Below are positions 47,664 through 55,921 of a stretch of DNA of 64,000 nucleotides, piece after piece. The notes under the pieces were generated by a model. That model was given only the letters and a program-made list of their open reading frames with translations, was not told where the DNA came from and made no database searches. The translations under genes and the position numbers were made by a program. This stretch comes from Bacteroidota bacterium (GTDB lineage Bacteria; Bacteroidota; Bacteroidia; Chitinophagales; Chitinophagaceae): positions 85,670 through 149,669 of the forward strand of contig JADJQP010000006.1 of assembly GCA_016712665.1 (NCBI GenBank), read 5' to 3'. Position 1 is the first letter of the stretch; each line of letters begins with the position of its first letter.

Positions 47664-49976
47664 CTATATGTTGAGGGGGACTTCCGTAGTTTTTTCTACT
47701 TCTACCTCCCTTTCAATTTCCTTGTCCTCATACTCAACAATTCGCCCTTTTTCATCGTGCCTAGTTCTCCTATCATATACAGAGTTTGTTGAATTTCCAA
47801 GTTCTTCCTTATACTTTCTCAATGATTCTGGCAACTCCTTTTGTTGATTGTCAAATATTTCGGCTACTTGCAAATGCATATTATTACATGCAAAGGAATC
47901 CATATATCGCGCAGTACTTTGACTTATAATCTTCTCATATACCTCAAGAGCTACATCTCTTATACTATTTCCTTGATGATTTTTCTTATCCGCATCTATA
48001 TCTTGTATTAAAATCTCTCGAAAAACTGCCGGTATCTTACCTTTAATAAACCAAGGTAAATGACACAGATTATACACTAGCTCATCAGTAAAAAAACGCT
48101 CACCATATAGTTCAATGGCTAACGCCTTTGTTACATCCCAATATAAATTTTCGTATAAGGCACAACAACAAATTAGTTGATACTCATCTTCGGAATAATA
48201 CCAATTAATGCGTTGTATATAATATTCATATAAATTCCTTTTATCGTCCTCACTTTCGGTAACACGAAGTTTGTTTTCAAACTGCTCCCAATTTGGAAAA
48301 GCAACCATAGAATGCAATTGCTTATTTAGAATATCTATTTTAGTTTCAATGTTTTCATATTGCTCAAACTGATAATAGGTATTTAAACGCAATACTCCTT
48401 TGATGTCCGAACTATCAATATAAAAGTAATTTGCCAACTTAACCTCATTTCGATTCCATAATAAAGGGTGGACAGGAGTTAACAAAATTTTATTATCCCA
48501 AACGTTTAATTCTCTTTTTATAGTATGGTGAATATCCTCTGTCGATGAATCCATCAAATCGTACCCATCGCCCCAAAGTACAAATTGATGATTATGGTAA
48601 GAGTTCTTTAAATCAGACAATTGATATACTTTATTTGCTTTTAGTTCTACTAAATGGTGAATAGAATAATCATATATAAATACAGTGATCTGTACCTGCT
48701 TTTCTAAATGTTTGACAATGTCCAGAATAAAATGATAATGATGATTTCGACTATTATCCGCTTTGATGAGCAAAAGATACTTAGGTGCATAGTACGAAGG
48801 TTGATAAACTACCTTTAAAACTCCTGCTCTCTTTATTGTGGCATGTATTGTTTTGTGATTGTCAATTTTATTAATTTCTACATCACGCCTTCTGTTTAAT
48901 GCTATTACCATATCACGTATTTCAGTATTCTCATACATCTGATGATGCTGGTGCGCATTATCAATTAATGGCAAATAATAAGGCCCTTTATTTATATCGT
49001 TTATAGAATTTTGTTCAATTGGAACCCTGACAGTTTCCTGTATCGTTCTCTTTACAATAGCCCTTTGCTTCTTCTTCCTATTGAAGAGGAGTTGTAGCAA
49101 ACCCAGCAAAAAAAATAATGCTATAGCTAAGGTCCAATTGAATTTTTTATTTAATTCTAGGTCAGAAATAGTAGTATACCTCGGTTCTGGAAGTACAAAA
49201 GCAAAATTACTAGGAGGAGAAACCTTAAACGAAAATTCTACAGAGTCCTTAAAACTAAAACCGCTTGGAGATGTCTGATGCAAAAACGCAATAAAAATAC
49301 TATCCTTAGCATTAGGATTTTCAAACACTAAGGTGTCAATGTTCTCTATATCAATATACTTTTTAAATGTCTGCCTGCCAGAAATTACAAATTGGTTGTT
49401 GGCATTTGATGGGAAGGTATCAGCATAAAACCTATAAATATAATTATCTCCACTATAGGATAAATTACCCTTTGGCGGCGGAACAATCCTGTCATGATGA
49501 CCCCAAGTTGTATCCCCAATGATACATTTACATATTTTAATAAATGCATTCTCTTTTCGGAAGCATTCCGATTTAATTATAAAAACACCTATAAAGACGG
49601 ACGCTCCTAATAGAAGAGAAATATATAGAATGGCCGACTGCCGTCTAAGAAATTCTTTTAGTTTAATATACCATTTCTTTGGAGGTTTTGGCTCATCAGG
49701 AGGAACAGGCTTATTCTGTTGGCTCTCCTCAATAACTTTGATCCAAACAGGCGATTTAAGTTTATAGAACTCCTGTTGCTCAGGTGTTTTACAGAGTATA
49801 CCTTGGGTGGCTTCTATAAATTTTTGTATTGACTCTTTATTAGGTTCCTTGACAAAGTGCTTGTATAATACATCCATCCTTTCCAAATCAGCATGCTCCA
49901 ATTCAAAACCATCCTTGATAATTAAATCAAGGATTTGAAATAAAATGGAAGGCTTAATATCTTCGGGATTTGACAT
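47664..49976 (-). CDS. Membrane-anchored vWA-like protein partner of MoxR
   Basis: 770 aa. The N-terminal ~95 residues form a small helical domain (ILFQILDLIIKDGFELEHADLERMDVLYKHF) of the kind used as an adaptor in effector-associated proteins. TM helices at ~115-133 (ILYISLLLGASVFIGVFII) and ~282-298 (WTLAIALFFLLGLLQLLF) enclose a beta-rich outer domain. The cytosolic part has a vWA-like region (KYLLLIKADNSRNHHYHFILDIV, QVQITVFIYDYSIHHLV, QFVLWGDGYDLMD) with a partial MIDAS (DNS). A helical C-terminal half follows. It lies 6 bp after the MoxR gene; MoxR-vWA pairs remodel protein complexes. The vWA call rests on layout and neighbour. Confidence 0.65.
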   Translation of the reverse strand: MSNPEDIKPSILFQILDLIIKDGFELEHADLERMDVLYKHFVKEPNKESIQKFIEATQGILCKTPEQQEFYKLKSPVWIKVIEESQQNKPVPPDEPKPPKKWYIKLKEFLRRQSAILYISLLLGASVFIGVFIIKSECFRKENAFIKICKCIIGDTTWGHHDRIVPPPKGNLSYSGDNYIYRFYADTFPSNANNQFVISGRQTFKKYIDIENIDTLVFENPNAKDSIFIAFLHQTSPSGFSFKDSVEFSFKVSPPSNFAFVLPEPRYTTISDLELNKKFNWTLAIALFFLLGLLQLLFNRKKKQRAIVKRTIQETVRVPIEQNSINDINKGPYYLPLIDNAHQHHQMYENTEIRDMVIALNRRRDVEINKIDNHKTIHATIKRAGVLKVVYQPSYYAPKYLLLIKADNSRNHHYHFILDIVKHLEKQVQITVFIYDYSIHHLVELKANKVYQLSDLKNSYHNHQFVLWGDGYDLMDSSTEDIHHTIKRELNVWDNKILLTPVHPLLWNRNEVKLANYFYIDSSDIKGVLRLNTYYQFEQYENIETKIDILNKQLHSMVAFPNWEQFENKLRVTESEDDKRNLYEYYIQRINWYYSEDEYQLICCCALYENLYWDVTKALAIELYGERFFTDELVYNLCHLPWFIKGKIPAVFREILIQDIDADKKNHQGNSIRDVALEVYEKIISQSTARYMDSFACNNMHLQVAEIFDNQQKELPESLRKYKEELGNSTNSVYDRRTRHDEKGRIVEYEDKEIEREVEVEKTTEVPLNI

Positions 49977-49982
49977 AGGGTA

Positions 49983-50903
49983 TTACTCTGACTTTGATTT
50001 CGGATCTTCCTGATTAGTATTATCTAGGAATAAATGCTTACATAAATTAATATCTGATTGATTCTTCAAAAGAACATTCATTAATACTGAATCATTGTAC
50101 TGTTTGCCTTGACTAACTACCACAATCCAACTTATAAATTCAGCGATACCCGGCTTTTTATTAAGTCCATTTATACCTCTTATATCTGTGAACAATTTTG
50201 TTATGTTCTCTTTATTGCTTTGCAATTTATCATCCTTATCATAAATATTTACAATGCCATCCAATATTGATTTATTAAATTCAATATGATGAAATACACA
50301 GCGCCGCATAAATGCATCTGGCATGGTTTTCTCTGTATTACTTGTTATAATTATGATTGGCTTTAAAGCCCCCTCATTTAATTTAAATTCTTGACTTATC
50401 TCTTTGATATTAAAGCTATACTTTTCCATCTCATGTAATAAATCATTTGGAAAATCACGAGGTGCTTTGTCTATTTCATCAATAAGTACCACACATTGCT
50501 TATCAGGGTTATTGTTTTGATATTCGATAGCATTATAAAATGCCGATTTTCGAATATAGCTTTCTGTTTTCACGTCTACTTTATTCTCAATATTTTTATC
50601 TGCATAGTGCTGCATAATATCATATTGATACAATAAATCCTGCACTGTAGAAGTACTTTTGGTGTGAAACTGAAATATATCTACATTTAAAATACTTTTC
50701 AATTTATGCGCAGCCTGTGTTTTACCATTGCCTGGCTCACCTGTAATAAACAAAGGTTGCCCTAATAGGATAGCTGTTTCTATAGCTTGCTCTAAGCCTA
50801 TAGGGAATTTATATTTTTCAAGTTTATCTGCTTCAGAAAATGCAATTGGTTTTGCTTCTGTGATGTTTGAATAGTCGGCAGTTTCTTTGTTATTGTCTGA
50901 CAT
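49983..50903 (-). CDS. MoxR-family AAA+ ATPase
   Basis: 306 aa. Walker A GEPGNGKT at residues 55-62, Walker B CVVLIDEIDKAP, sensor 1 IIIITSNTEK, and Arg finger region PDAFMRRCVFHHI. The MoxR-type cue LYQYDIMQH after FHTKSTSTVQDL fits. It is an NTP-dependent chaperone-like switch that works with a vWA partner (the next gene). It lies 11 bp after the TIR gene. In published vWA-MoxR conflict systems such ATPases gate the activation of effectors. Confidence 0.9.
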   Translation of the reverse strand: MSDNNKETADYSNITEAKPIAFSEADKLEKYKFPIGLEQAIETAILLGQPLFITGEPGNGKTQAAHKLKSILNVDIFQFHTKSTSTVQDLLYQYDIMQHYADKNIENKVDVKTESYIRKSAFYNAIEYQNNNPDKQCVVLIDEIDKAPRDFPNDLLHEMEKYSFNIKEISQEFKLNEGALKPIIIITSNTEKTMPDAFMRRCVFHHIEFNKSILDGIVNIYDKDDKLQSNKENITKLFTDIRGINGLNKKPGIAEFISWIVVVSQGKQYNDSVLMNVLLKNQSDINLCKHLFLDNTNQEDPKSKSE

Positions 50904-50914
50904 AAATAATTTAT

Positions 50915-52297
50915 TTAGGAAAAGAATTGTATAAGTTTATTTTCAAGTTCGATAAATGGAAGGTTATCATTAGTAATATTGAGTGCTTGATAAGCATTGG
51001 TGGTTTGATTACCCTTTTCATTTGCATAAGAAATGATATAATCAGAAATAGACATCGACTGGTTATCAGGTTTTAGTTTCAACCAATCTTCCACTTCACT
51101 TTTTTTCAAATTATCTAAGGTATCTATTTCGAAAGTTTCATTCTCTGCATTATGAGTAATTAGAGTATTTATATAACCCTCCACATTTTCATCATTTACA
51201 AAATCTGAATTATAACTCAAACATATATACAGTACAACTTCATAATCTATTTTATAAGAGTTTGTATCAATAGCTTTTAATAAAATCTCATTATTAGTGA
51301 GTGAACATAATAATTTTTCTATTAAACGATTTTTGTTTGAGGCTTTAACTTTTAATATTATAGGCAAACACACTTTTCCATACTGACCATTCTTAATGTT
51401 CTCAAAATACCCTTGAATCTTTTGTATTAGTTGCGTTTGATAACTACTATTTTCAATACTAAATTTATCAACAACATGATAAATTCCTGTTTCAATATTA
51501 TGTTGTTCAGTACTTTCAGGGAATAATAACCTTACTCTATTGTTATCCTTTGCATTTTTAGCATATTCATTAATTTGTGCAAAAAAGTATCTTATCCTTT
51601 GTTTATCCTCTGCAAAAAGAGAGACAAAAGGAGTTGTTTTCTTTTCATAGTCGATTTTATAAATTTTTATGCTATCAAGTTTAGTTCTATTATCATTTCT
51701 ACCACATAAGTGTAATTTATCAAGTACTATATTTTGTTCTTTTTTTGTATTAAGTTCATGGTGTGTTTCGACACCTACTTCCTCAATAGAAAGTATGGTA
51801 GAGTGTAAATGGCTAGCAAGTGTATCAGAATATTCTAATAACTCACCAGAGTCCAAATCTTGGTTATCCCTCTTGTCTTTTATAATACAATAATCTCTAT
51901 TAAGAAAATGTATATCATTAACTTTTTTAAATATATCTGACTTTACCTTATCGTTAGTTAGTGTATATGGCGAGAGATTAATTAATAGCAATTTGATATT
52001 TTTATCTACTTCATATTTATCTAATGCACATTTTAATTCTGTTGGAATTGCTACTCTTGATGCCATAAATTTTTCAGAAATAAAAAAAATAAACCAATTT
52101 GATAATTCTAATTTTTCTTTTATTAGCTCCGCCCAATCTTCTGTTGGTTTTATAAAAAAACTATCTTGATTAACTATAATCTTTTTCCTATCTCTATTAG
52201 TTAGTTTGCTATTAAATTTATCTCTAGTAAGTGTTAAGAGAGTTTTATTTGAACCCTCAACCCCATACGAAAAAAAAATATTCAGCTCTTTTGGCAT
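50915..52297 (-). CDS. TIR-domain protein with a possible STAND-like C-terminal region
   Basis: 460 aa. Residues 1-150 form a TIR domain: LNIFFSYG (first strand), WAELIKEKLELSNWFIFFISEKFMASRVAIPTELKCAL with the candidate catalytic Glu87, and LLLINLSP. From ~190 the segment LDKLHLCGRNDNRTKLDSIK and the following ~250 residues resemble the start of the (inactive) STAND-type modules found in bacterial conflict proteins, although no Walker motif is visible. TIR domains cleave NAD+ or make signalling nucleotides on infection. It lies between a patatin and a MoxR ATPase with 9 and 11 bp gaps. Confidence 0.8.
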   Translation of the reverse strand: MPKELNIFFSYGVEGSNKTLLTLTRDKFNSKLTNRDRKKIIVNQDSFFIKPTEDWAELIKEKLELSNWFIFFISEKFMASRVAIPTELKCALDKYEVDKNIKLLLINLSPYTLTNDKVKSDIFKKVNDIHFLNRDYCIIKDKRDNQDLDSGELLEYSDTLASHLHSTILSIEEVGVETHHELNTKKEQNIVLDKLHLCGRNDNRTKLDSIKIYKIDYEKKTTPFVSLFAEDKQRIRYFFAQINEYAKNAKDNNRVRLLFPESTEQHNIETGIYHVVDKFSIENSSYQTQLIQKIQGYFENIKNGQYGKVCLPIILKVKASNKNRLIEKLLCSLTNNEILLKAIDTNSYKIDYEVVLYICLSYNSDFVNDENVEGYINTLITHNAENETFEIDTLDNLKKSEVEDWLKLKPDNQSMSISDYIISYANEKGNQTTNAYQALNITNDNLPFIELENKLIQFFS

Positions 52298-52306
52298 ATC
52301 TCTAGT

Positions 52307-53437
52307 TTACCCCACCTGCTCCTTTGCAGCTTTATAACCTATTTCAAAAAGTAATTCTACACTCTTGGCATTATCCATTTCTTGCAATTCACCTATCTCC
52401 TTTTCCGAAAGATGCGAATATCCGTAATGAGTTAAATTGCGCGTCTCATAAATAGTACCATCGCTAAGGGTAAACCATTTCTCTTGCTCCAGCATTACAT
52501 TCAATCGCTTATACCTGCAAAGGGGTTCTTTGCCCAAAAAACTATTTTTCAAATTGCCTATTTCCCTATCTATTAACCAAGGGTTCTCGCAGGTTGCAAT
52601 CCATTGCATCATGGTTTGAACTTGCCAACTTGCATCCTGCATAAACATGTCCGGAAGAGACTTGGCCCATTCGAGCAAATTATTTTTGCTTATTTTTTGA
52701 GGCATTTCTTTAAATACCCCTGATCCGGTTCCTATAGAAGTAATGTGCATTTTATCGGCACCTGTTTCCCAATTTAAACCAAAGGAATCAATGGTTGCCA
52801 TTTTAAATAATTCTAAGGTAGGATTATTGCTCATGCTTACGCCGCCGTCTACAAAACATCCTTTTTGACCTTGTGGCGTTACTTGTATTTGCTGTGGCAA
52901 AAAATACGAAGGTGCTGCTGCACTGGCGCGTACCACATCTCTCAATTTATAATCTTTTGTATATTTATAGTATTTTCCAAAATTCATCAGAGGCCAAGTA
53001 CTATTGGTATCTGCCCGCTTAGCCACCACGCACAATCCACACAAAATACTGTCATCGCTAAAGGTTCTATCGCCGAAAAATTTGGCTAAGGCGGACTCCA
53101 AATTAGTGGCATCGTATGTGGCTTTGAGACGTTTTCGCAATTCAAATATTGAAAATTTTTCACCAAATATCTTATCACCCATCGCAAAGTATTGCATTTT
53201 AATTTCATCTACCGTCATGCCTATGGCCAGGGCTGTGGCTATAATAGCCCCTGTACTTGTGCCTCCTATTAAATCAAAATAATTGCCTAATAAAACGGCC
53301 TGCCCATTTTCCTTCGCGAGATTCTCTTCGATTCTTTTTAAAAATCCAAGGGTAAGTGCGCCGCGCATACCACCTCCATCTAAGGAGAGTATCCGTTTGG
53401 AACCTATTGTAGATAATTTCTGTTGTGCGGTATTCAT
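52307..53437 (-). CDS. Patatin-like phospholipase (CapV-like)
   Basis: 376 aa, soluble. RILSLDGGGMRGALTLGFL (oxyanion), LIGGTSTGAIIATAL with nucleophile Ser61, and CFVDGGVSMSNNP with the dyad Asp: the standard patatin fold. It matches the length of bacterial patatin effectors that degrade the membrane in anti-phage signalling systems, but no cyclic-nucleotide cyclase gene is nearby. It is the first gene of the island. The frame starts at the ATG at 53437, 10 bp after a 15-bp direct-repeat element. Confidence 0.9.
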   Translation of the reverse strand: MNTAQQKLSTIGSKRILSLDGGGMRGALTLGFLKRIEENLAKENGQAVLLGNYFDLIGGTSTGAIIATALAIGMTVDEIKMQYFAMGDKIFGEKFSIFELRKRLKATYDATNLESALAKFFGDRTFSDDSILCGLCVVAKRADTNSTWPLMNFGKYYKYTKDYKLRDVVRASAAAPSYFLPQQIQVTPQGQKGCFVDGGVSMSNNPTLELFKMATIDSFGLNWETGADKMHITSIGTGSGVFKEMPQKISKNNLLEWAKSLPDMFMQDASWQVQTMMQWIATCENPWLIDREIGNLKNSFLGKEPLCRYKRLNVMLEQEKWFTLSDGTIYETRNLTHYGYSHLSEKEIGELQEMDNAKSVELLFEIGYKAAKEQVG

Positions 53438-54073
53438 AAAACGTTGATTTGAAATACTAAACTAACCAATATTATTTGCAATTGCAACCTATATTTTCAA
53501 TAGGGCTACTAAGGCCCCACATCTCTATTTGAAATACTAAAACGATTGCAGTATTGGAATGCAACATTTAAGTAGTTGATTACACCCACAATATCGCGCT
53601 CCACCCTACTTATATACCCGCTTTTGCTCCCTACCTGTTCTATTCGTACAATGCGTTACACATGATTTTGATTTACGGTCGTAAGTGATGATTCCTCCGC
53701 ATTATGGTATATAAAATGAAATGCTATATTGTTGCCCTACGGATGAATGGTGCAAATGATTCCCTTTGCTGAACGATCAAACTGCATGACCTTAATTGCA
53801 CAGATATAAGACCGTTGGTAATGCCTGTACTAGGGTACTTATTGCATTCCAACGTCTATCGAAGACGCCCATTTAGGTACATAATTGTACGAAATGAGTG
53901 CCTGAAGCGTATTGCCCAATTTTGTACCAAGTTTAAAAGAAGATTTTCAAAACACTGATCGTTCTACATCGTGTAAATCATGGTCACCTACCGCTATTAG
54001 TCAAGATATGGTCGTTGTCTGGATTGTTCCTTTAATTTACTAATCAAACGCAGTACAGAATACGATGCGGGCA
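53438..54073. other. Intergenic region with a 15-bp direct repeat
   Basis: No gene is supported in this stretch. The word ATTTGAAATACTAAA occurs twice in the same orientation, at 53447-53461 and 53527-53541, 80 bp apart. The first copy lies just upstream of the patatin start on the other strand, so it may be an operator or promoter duplication for the island. Nothing else is recognised. Confidence 0.45.
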
Positions 54074-54105
54074 TAAAAAAAGCCATCTGAACATACAGAT
54101 GGCTT
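54074..54105 (-). terminator. Rho-independent terminator of the rpsF-rpsR-rplI operon
   Basis: On the minus strand AGCCATCTG-TATGTT-CAGATGGCT forms a perfect 9-bp hairpin followed by TTTTTT, 23 bp after the rplI stop codon. Confidence 0.88.
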
Positions 54106-54127
54106 CATAACATTATAATCTTGAAAA

Positions 54128-54574
54128 TTATTCCCCTACTACCTCAAAATCCACTTCTACAATATTGGCATTGCCAAAATCGATGGTTGCTTTATAGGTA
54201 CCTAGTTCTTTCACTTCTTCTACGATTGAAATACGTTTTCTATCGATTTCATATCCTTTTTGTTCACGAATTGCACGGGCAATTTGAATAGGAGTTACAG
54301 AACCAAATATTTTACCGGAAGTGCCGGTTTTAGCACCCACCTTAACAGGAGATGATTTTAATACTTCAGTTACTTTTGCAATTTCGCCTATAAGAACAGC
54401 TTCACGTTTTGCTTTAACCTTATCTTTTTCTAAAGCTATTTTTAAATTAGAAGGCGAAGCTTCAATCGCAAACTTATGTGGGATTAAATAATTTCGAGCA
54501 TAACCCGGTCGGACATTCACCACTTCTTGAGCGGCACCCAAATTGTCCATATCTTTTATTAATATTACTTGCAT
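54128..54574 (-). CDS. rplI: 50S ribosomal protein L9
   Basis: 148 aa, normal length. N-terminal MQVILIKDMDNLGAAQEVVNVRPGYARNYLIP is the L9 signature, followed by the long connecting helix and a C-terminal rRNA-binding domain (KIFGSVTPIQIARAI, YEIDRKRI). It binds 23S rRNA at the base of the L1 stalk. Third gene of the S6-S18-L9 operon, 8 bp after rpsR. Confidence 0.97.
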   Translation of the reverse strand: MQVILIKDMDNLGAAQEVVNVRPGYARNYLIPHKFAIEASPSNLKIALEKDKVKAKREAVLIGEIAKVTEVLKSSPVKVGAKTGTSGKIFGSVTPIQIARAIREQKGYEIDRKRISIVEEVKELGTYKATIDFGNANIVEVDFEVVGE

Positions 54575-54582
54575 GATTTATT

Positions 54583-54846
54583 TTACTTTAAAAGGTCAGT
54601 TACAAAAGGTAAGATAGCCATTTGACGTGCTTTTTTCACAGCCTGTGCCACTTTACGTTGAAATTTCATTGAATTGCCGGTAATTCTGCGTGGCAATAAT
54701 TTACCTTGTTCGTTAAGAAATTTTTTCAAAAATTCAGGATCTTTGTAATCAATATACTTGATTCCCATTTTCTTGAATCTGCAATATTTCTTTTGTCTTA
54801 CTTCTACTCGGTTGGTAGTTAAGTATTTAATATCTGTTTTTGCCAT
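54583..54846 (-). CDS. rpsR: 30S ribosomal protein S18
   Basis: 87 aa; KKYCRFKKMGIKYIDYKDPEFL and the core LLPRRITGNSMKFQRKVAQAVKKARQMAILPF are typical. S18 binds 16S rRNA as a heterodimer with S6, the product of the preceding gene. Three bp separate the two. Confidence 0.97.
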   Translation of the reverse strand: MAKTDIKYLTTNRVEVRQKKYCRFKKMGIKYIDYKDPEFLKKFLNEQGKLLPRRITGNSMKFQRKVAQAVKKARQMAILPFVTDLLK

Positions 54847-54849
54847 GAT

Positions 54850-55218
54850 TTATGCCTCCTCTTTTTCGGTTACAGAATGTTGTTTCGCTGCAGAACCGCC
54901 ATTGCGTTTTCTGTTGTTATATGCTACTGCATGTTTATCCAATGCGTTAATCATTTGACGCATAATAGATTCGTCTCTACTCATTTGCACCAATAGTTTT
55001 GCATTAAAGGTAGCAGGTGCTGAATATTCCAACACATAATAGAGGCCGGTTGTTTTCTTGTCAATAGGATATGCGAATGACTTCAGCCCCCAGACATTTT
55101 CGCCAACGATCTCTCCTTCATTGTCGGTAATAAATTTTTTGAGATTTTTGATGGCCGCGTTGTATTCTTCAGTAGATAATACAGGGGTAAAAATGACCAT
55201 CAGTTCGTAACTGTTCAT
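54850..55218 (-). CDS. rpsF: 30S ribosomal protein S6
   Basis: 122 aa; NSYELMVIFTPVLSTEEY, the WGLKSFAYPIDKKTTGLYYVLEYSA core and the MRQMINALD helix define S6. The last ~30 residues are a charged, flexible tail (GSAAKQHSVTEKEEA). First gene of the operon, with a structured leader and a good -7 box upstream. Confidence 0.97.
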   Translation of the reverse strand: MNSYELMVIFTPVLSTEEYNAAIKNLKKFITDNEGEIVGENVWGLKSFAYPIDKKTTGLYYVLEYSAPATFNAKLLVQMSRDESIMRQMINALDKHAVAYNNRKRNGGSAAKQHSVTEKEEA

Positions 55219-55250
55219 ATTTATAGTATTTGTTTTAAAATGTTAATCCC

Positions 55251-55302
55251 ATTTTCAGCGACTATACGTTGGATATCCGGTTTTACCCGAATAGCTGAAA
55301 AT
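55251..55302 (-). promoter_or_regulatory. Structured rpsF leader, possible S6:S18 autoregulatory element
   Basis: In the 5' leader of rpsF, ATTTTCAGC and GCTGAAAAT form a perfect 9-bp stem closing an inner region. That region has the smaller hairpin CGGGTAAAACCG and a CCG-containing asymmetric loop. Many bacteria regulate rpsF through an RNA stem with a CCG motif that mimics the S6:S18 rRNA site, and the position fits. The exact match to the family covariance model was not tested. Confidence 0.5.
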
Positions 55303-55311
55303 TAGGGAGTG

Positions 55312-55319
55312 CAAAGGTA
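55312..55319 (-). promoter_or_regulatory. -7 promoter box of the rpsF operon
   Basis: The minus strand reads TACCTTTG, an exact TAnnTTTG match, 10 bp before the leader stem. The leader to the ATG at 55218 is about 85-90 nt. Confidence 0.55.
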
Positions 55320-55354
55320 TTAGAATAAATGGAATAAAAAAAATAATTTATAAA

Positions 55355-55386
55355 ATAAAAACCGCTCGCATAAACGAGCGGTTTTA
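55355..55386. terminator. Terminator between the Ala-rich lipoprotein gene and rpsF operon
   Basis: ACCGCTCG-CATAAA-CGAGCGGT is a perfect 8-bp GC-rich hairpin, flanked by A-runs on one side and T-runs on the other, so it can work on either strand. It lies 30 bp after the stop of the minus-strand lipoprotein gene. Confidence 0.85.
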
Positions 55387-55416
55387 TTACTTTTTGCCTA
55401 TTAATAATTTTTAAAA

Positions 55417-55674
55417 TTATTTTGTAGCTGGAGCAGCGTCAGCAGCAGCAGGAGCTGGAGCAGCAGCATCAGCAGCAGGAGCTGGAGCAGCAGCGTCAGC
55501 AGCGTCAGCAGCAGCAGCAGAAGTATCAGCAGCTGGAGCAGCAGCTTCTACTGGAGCAGCTGGAGTTTCTGTAGCAGCTGGAGTGGTTGTTTCTTCAGTT
55601 TTTGTTTCTTCAGCACATGATGCGAAAAAGCCTAATGCTAAAGCGAAGATTGAAATTTTTACTAAATTTTTCAT
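55417..55674 (-). CDS. Ala/Pro-rich small lipoprotein
   Basis: 85 aa. Signal peptide with lipobox (ALALGFFASC, Cys20), a short Glu/Thr segment (AEETKTEETTT), and then a tail built almost only from Ala, Pro and Asp in a repeating APAADAA pattern. The DNA of the tail is a GC-rich GCA/GCT microsatellite in an AT-rich genome and probably unstable in length. Likely a flexible, acidic, envelope-anchored protein; function unknown. It has its own terminator. Confidence 0.75.
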   Translation of the reverse strand: MKNLVKISIFALALGFFASCAEETKTEETTTPAATETPAAPVEAAAPAADTSAAAADAADAAAPAPAADAAAPAPAAADAAPATK

Positions 55675-55721
55675 TTTTATAAATTTTAATTGTTTGCCTA
55701 TTAATCTCTAAATGAAAAAAA

Positions 55722-55900
55722 GGTAACCCAATTATTTTATATTTTTATTTTTTATATATTTAATACATACATTTTAAATTAAATAAATTAAATAAAAAAT
55801 ATTAAAAACAGATGAAACGCAACAAAAAAATGAAATACATTCAAAAGTTTAGCAAGGTATTTAGCCTGCATTTGAAATTATTATCGGACTTTTGGGTTAC
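55722..55900. promoter_or_regulatory. Shared TTGGGTTAC motif in a divergent promoter region
   Basis: The word TTGGGTTAC appears upstream of both divergent genes, each time in the direction of transcription: on the minus strand at 55723-55731 before the lipoprotein gene, and on the plus strand at 55892-55900 before the ECF sigma gene. This may be a shared operator or an ECF-type promoter element, but two copies are weak evidence. Confidence 0.3.
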
Positions 55901-55921
55901 TAAAAGCACTAAAGGGTATTA

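Noticed and set aside
38269..53437. CBASS system, because of the CapV-like patatin
   Set aside because: No CD-NTase/cyclase gene is present in the window, so the patatin cannot be assigned to CBASS; the MoxR/TIR/vWA context fits better.
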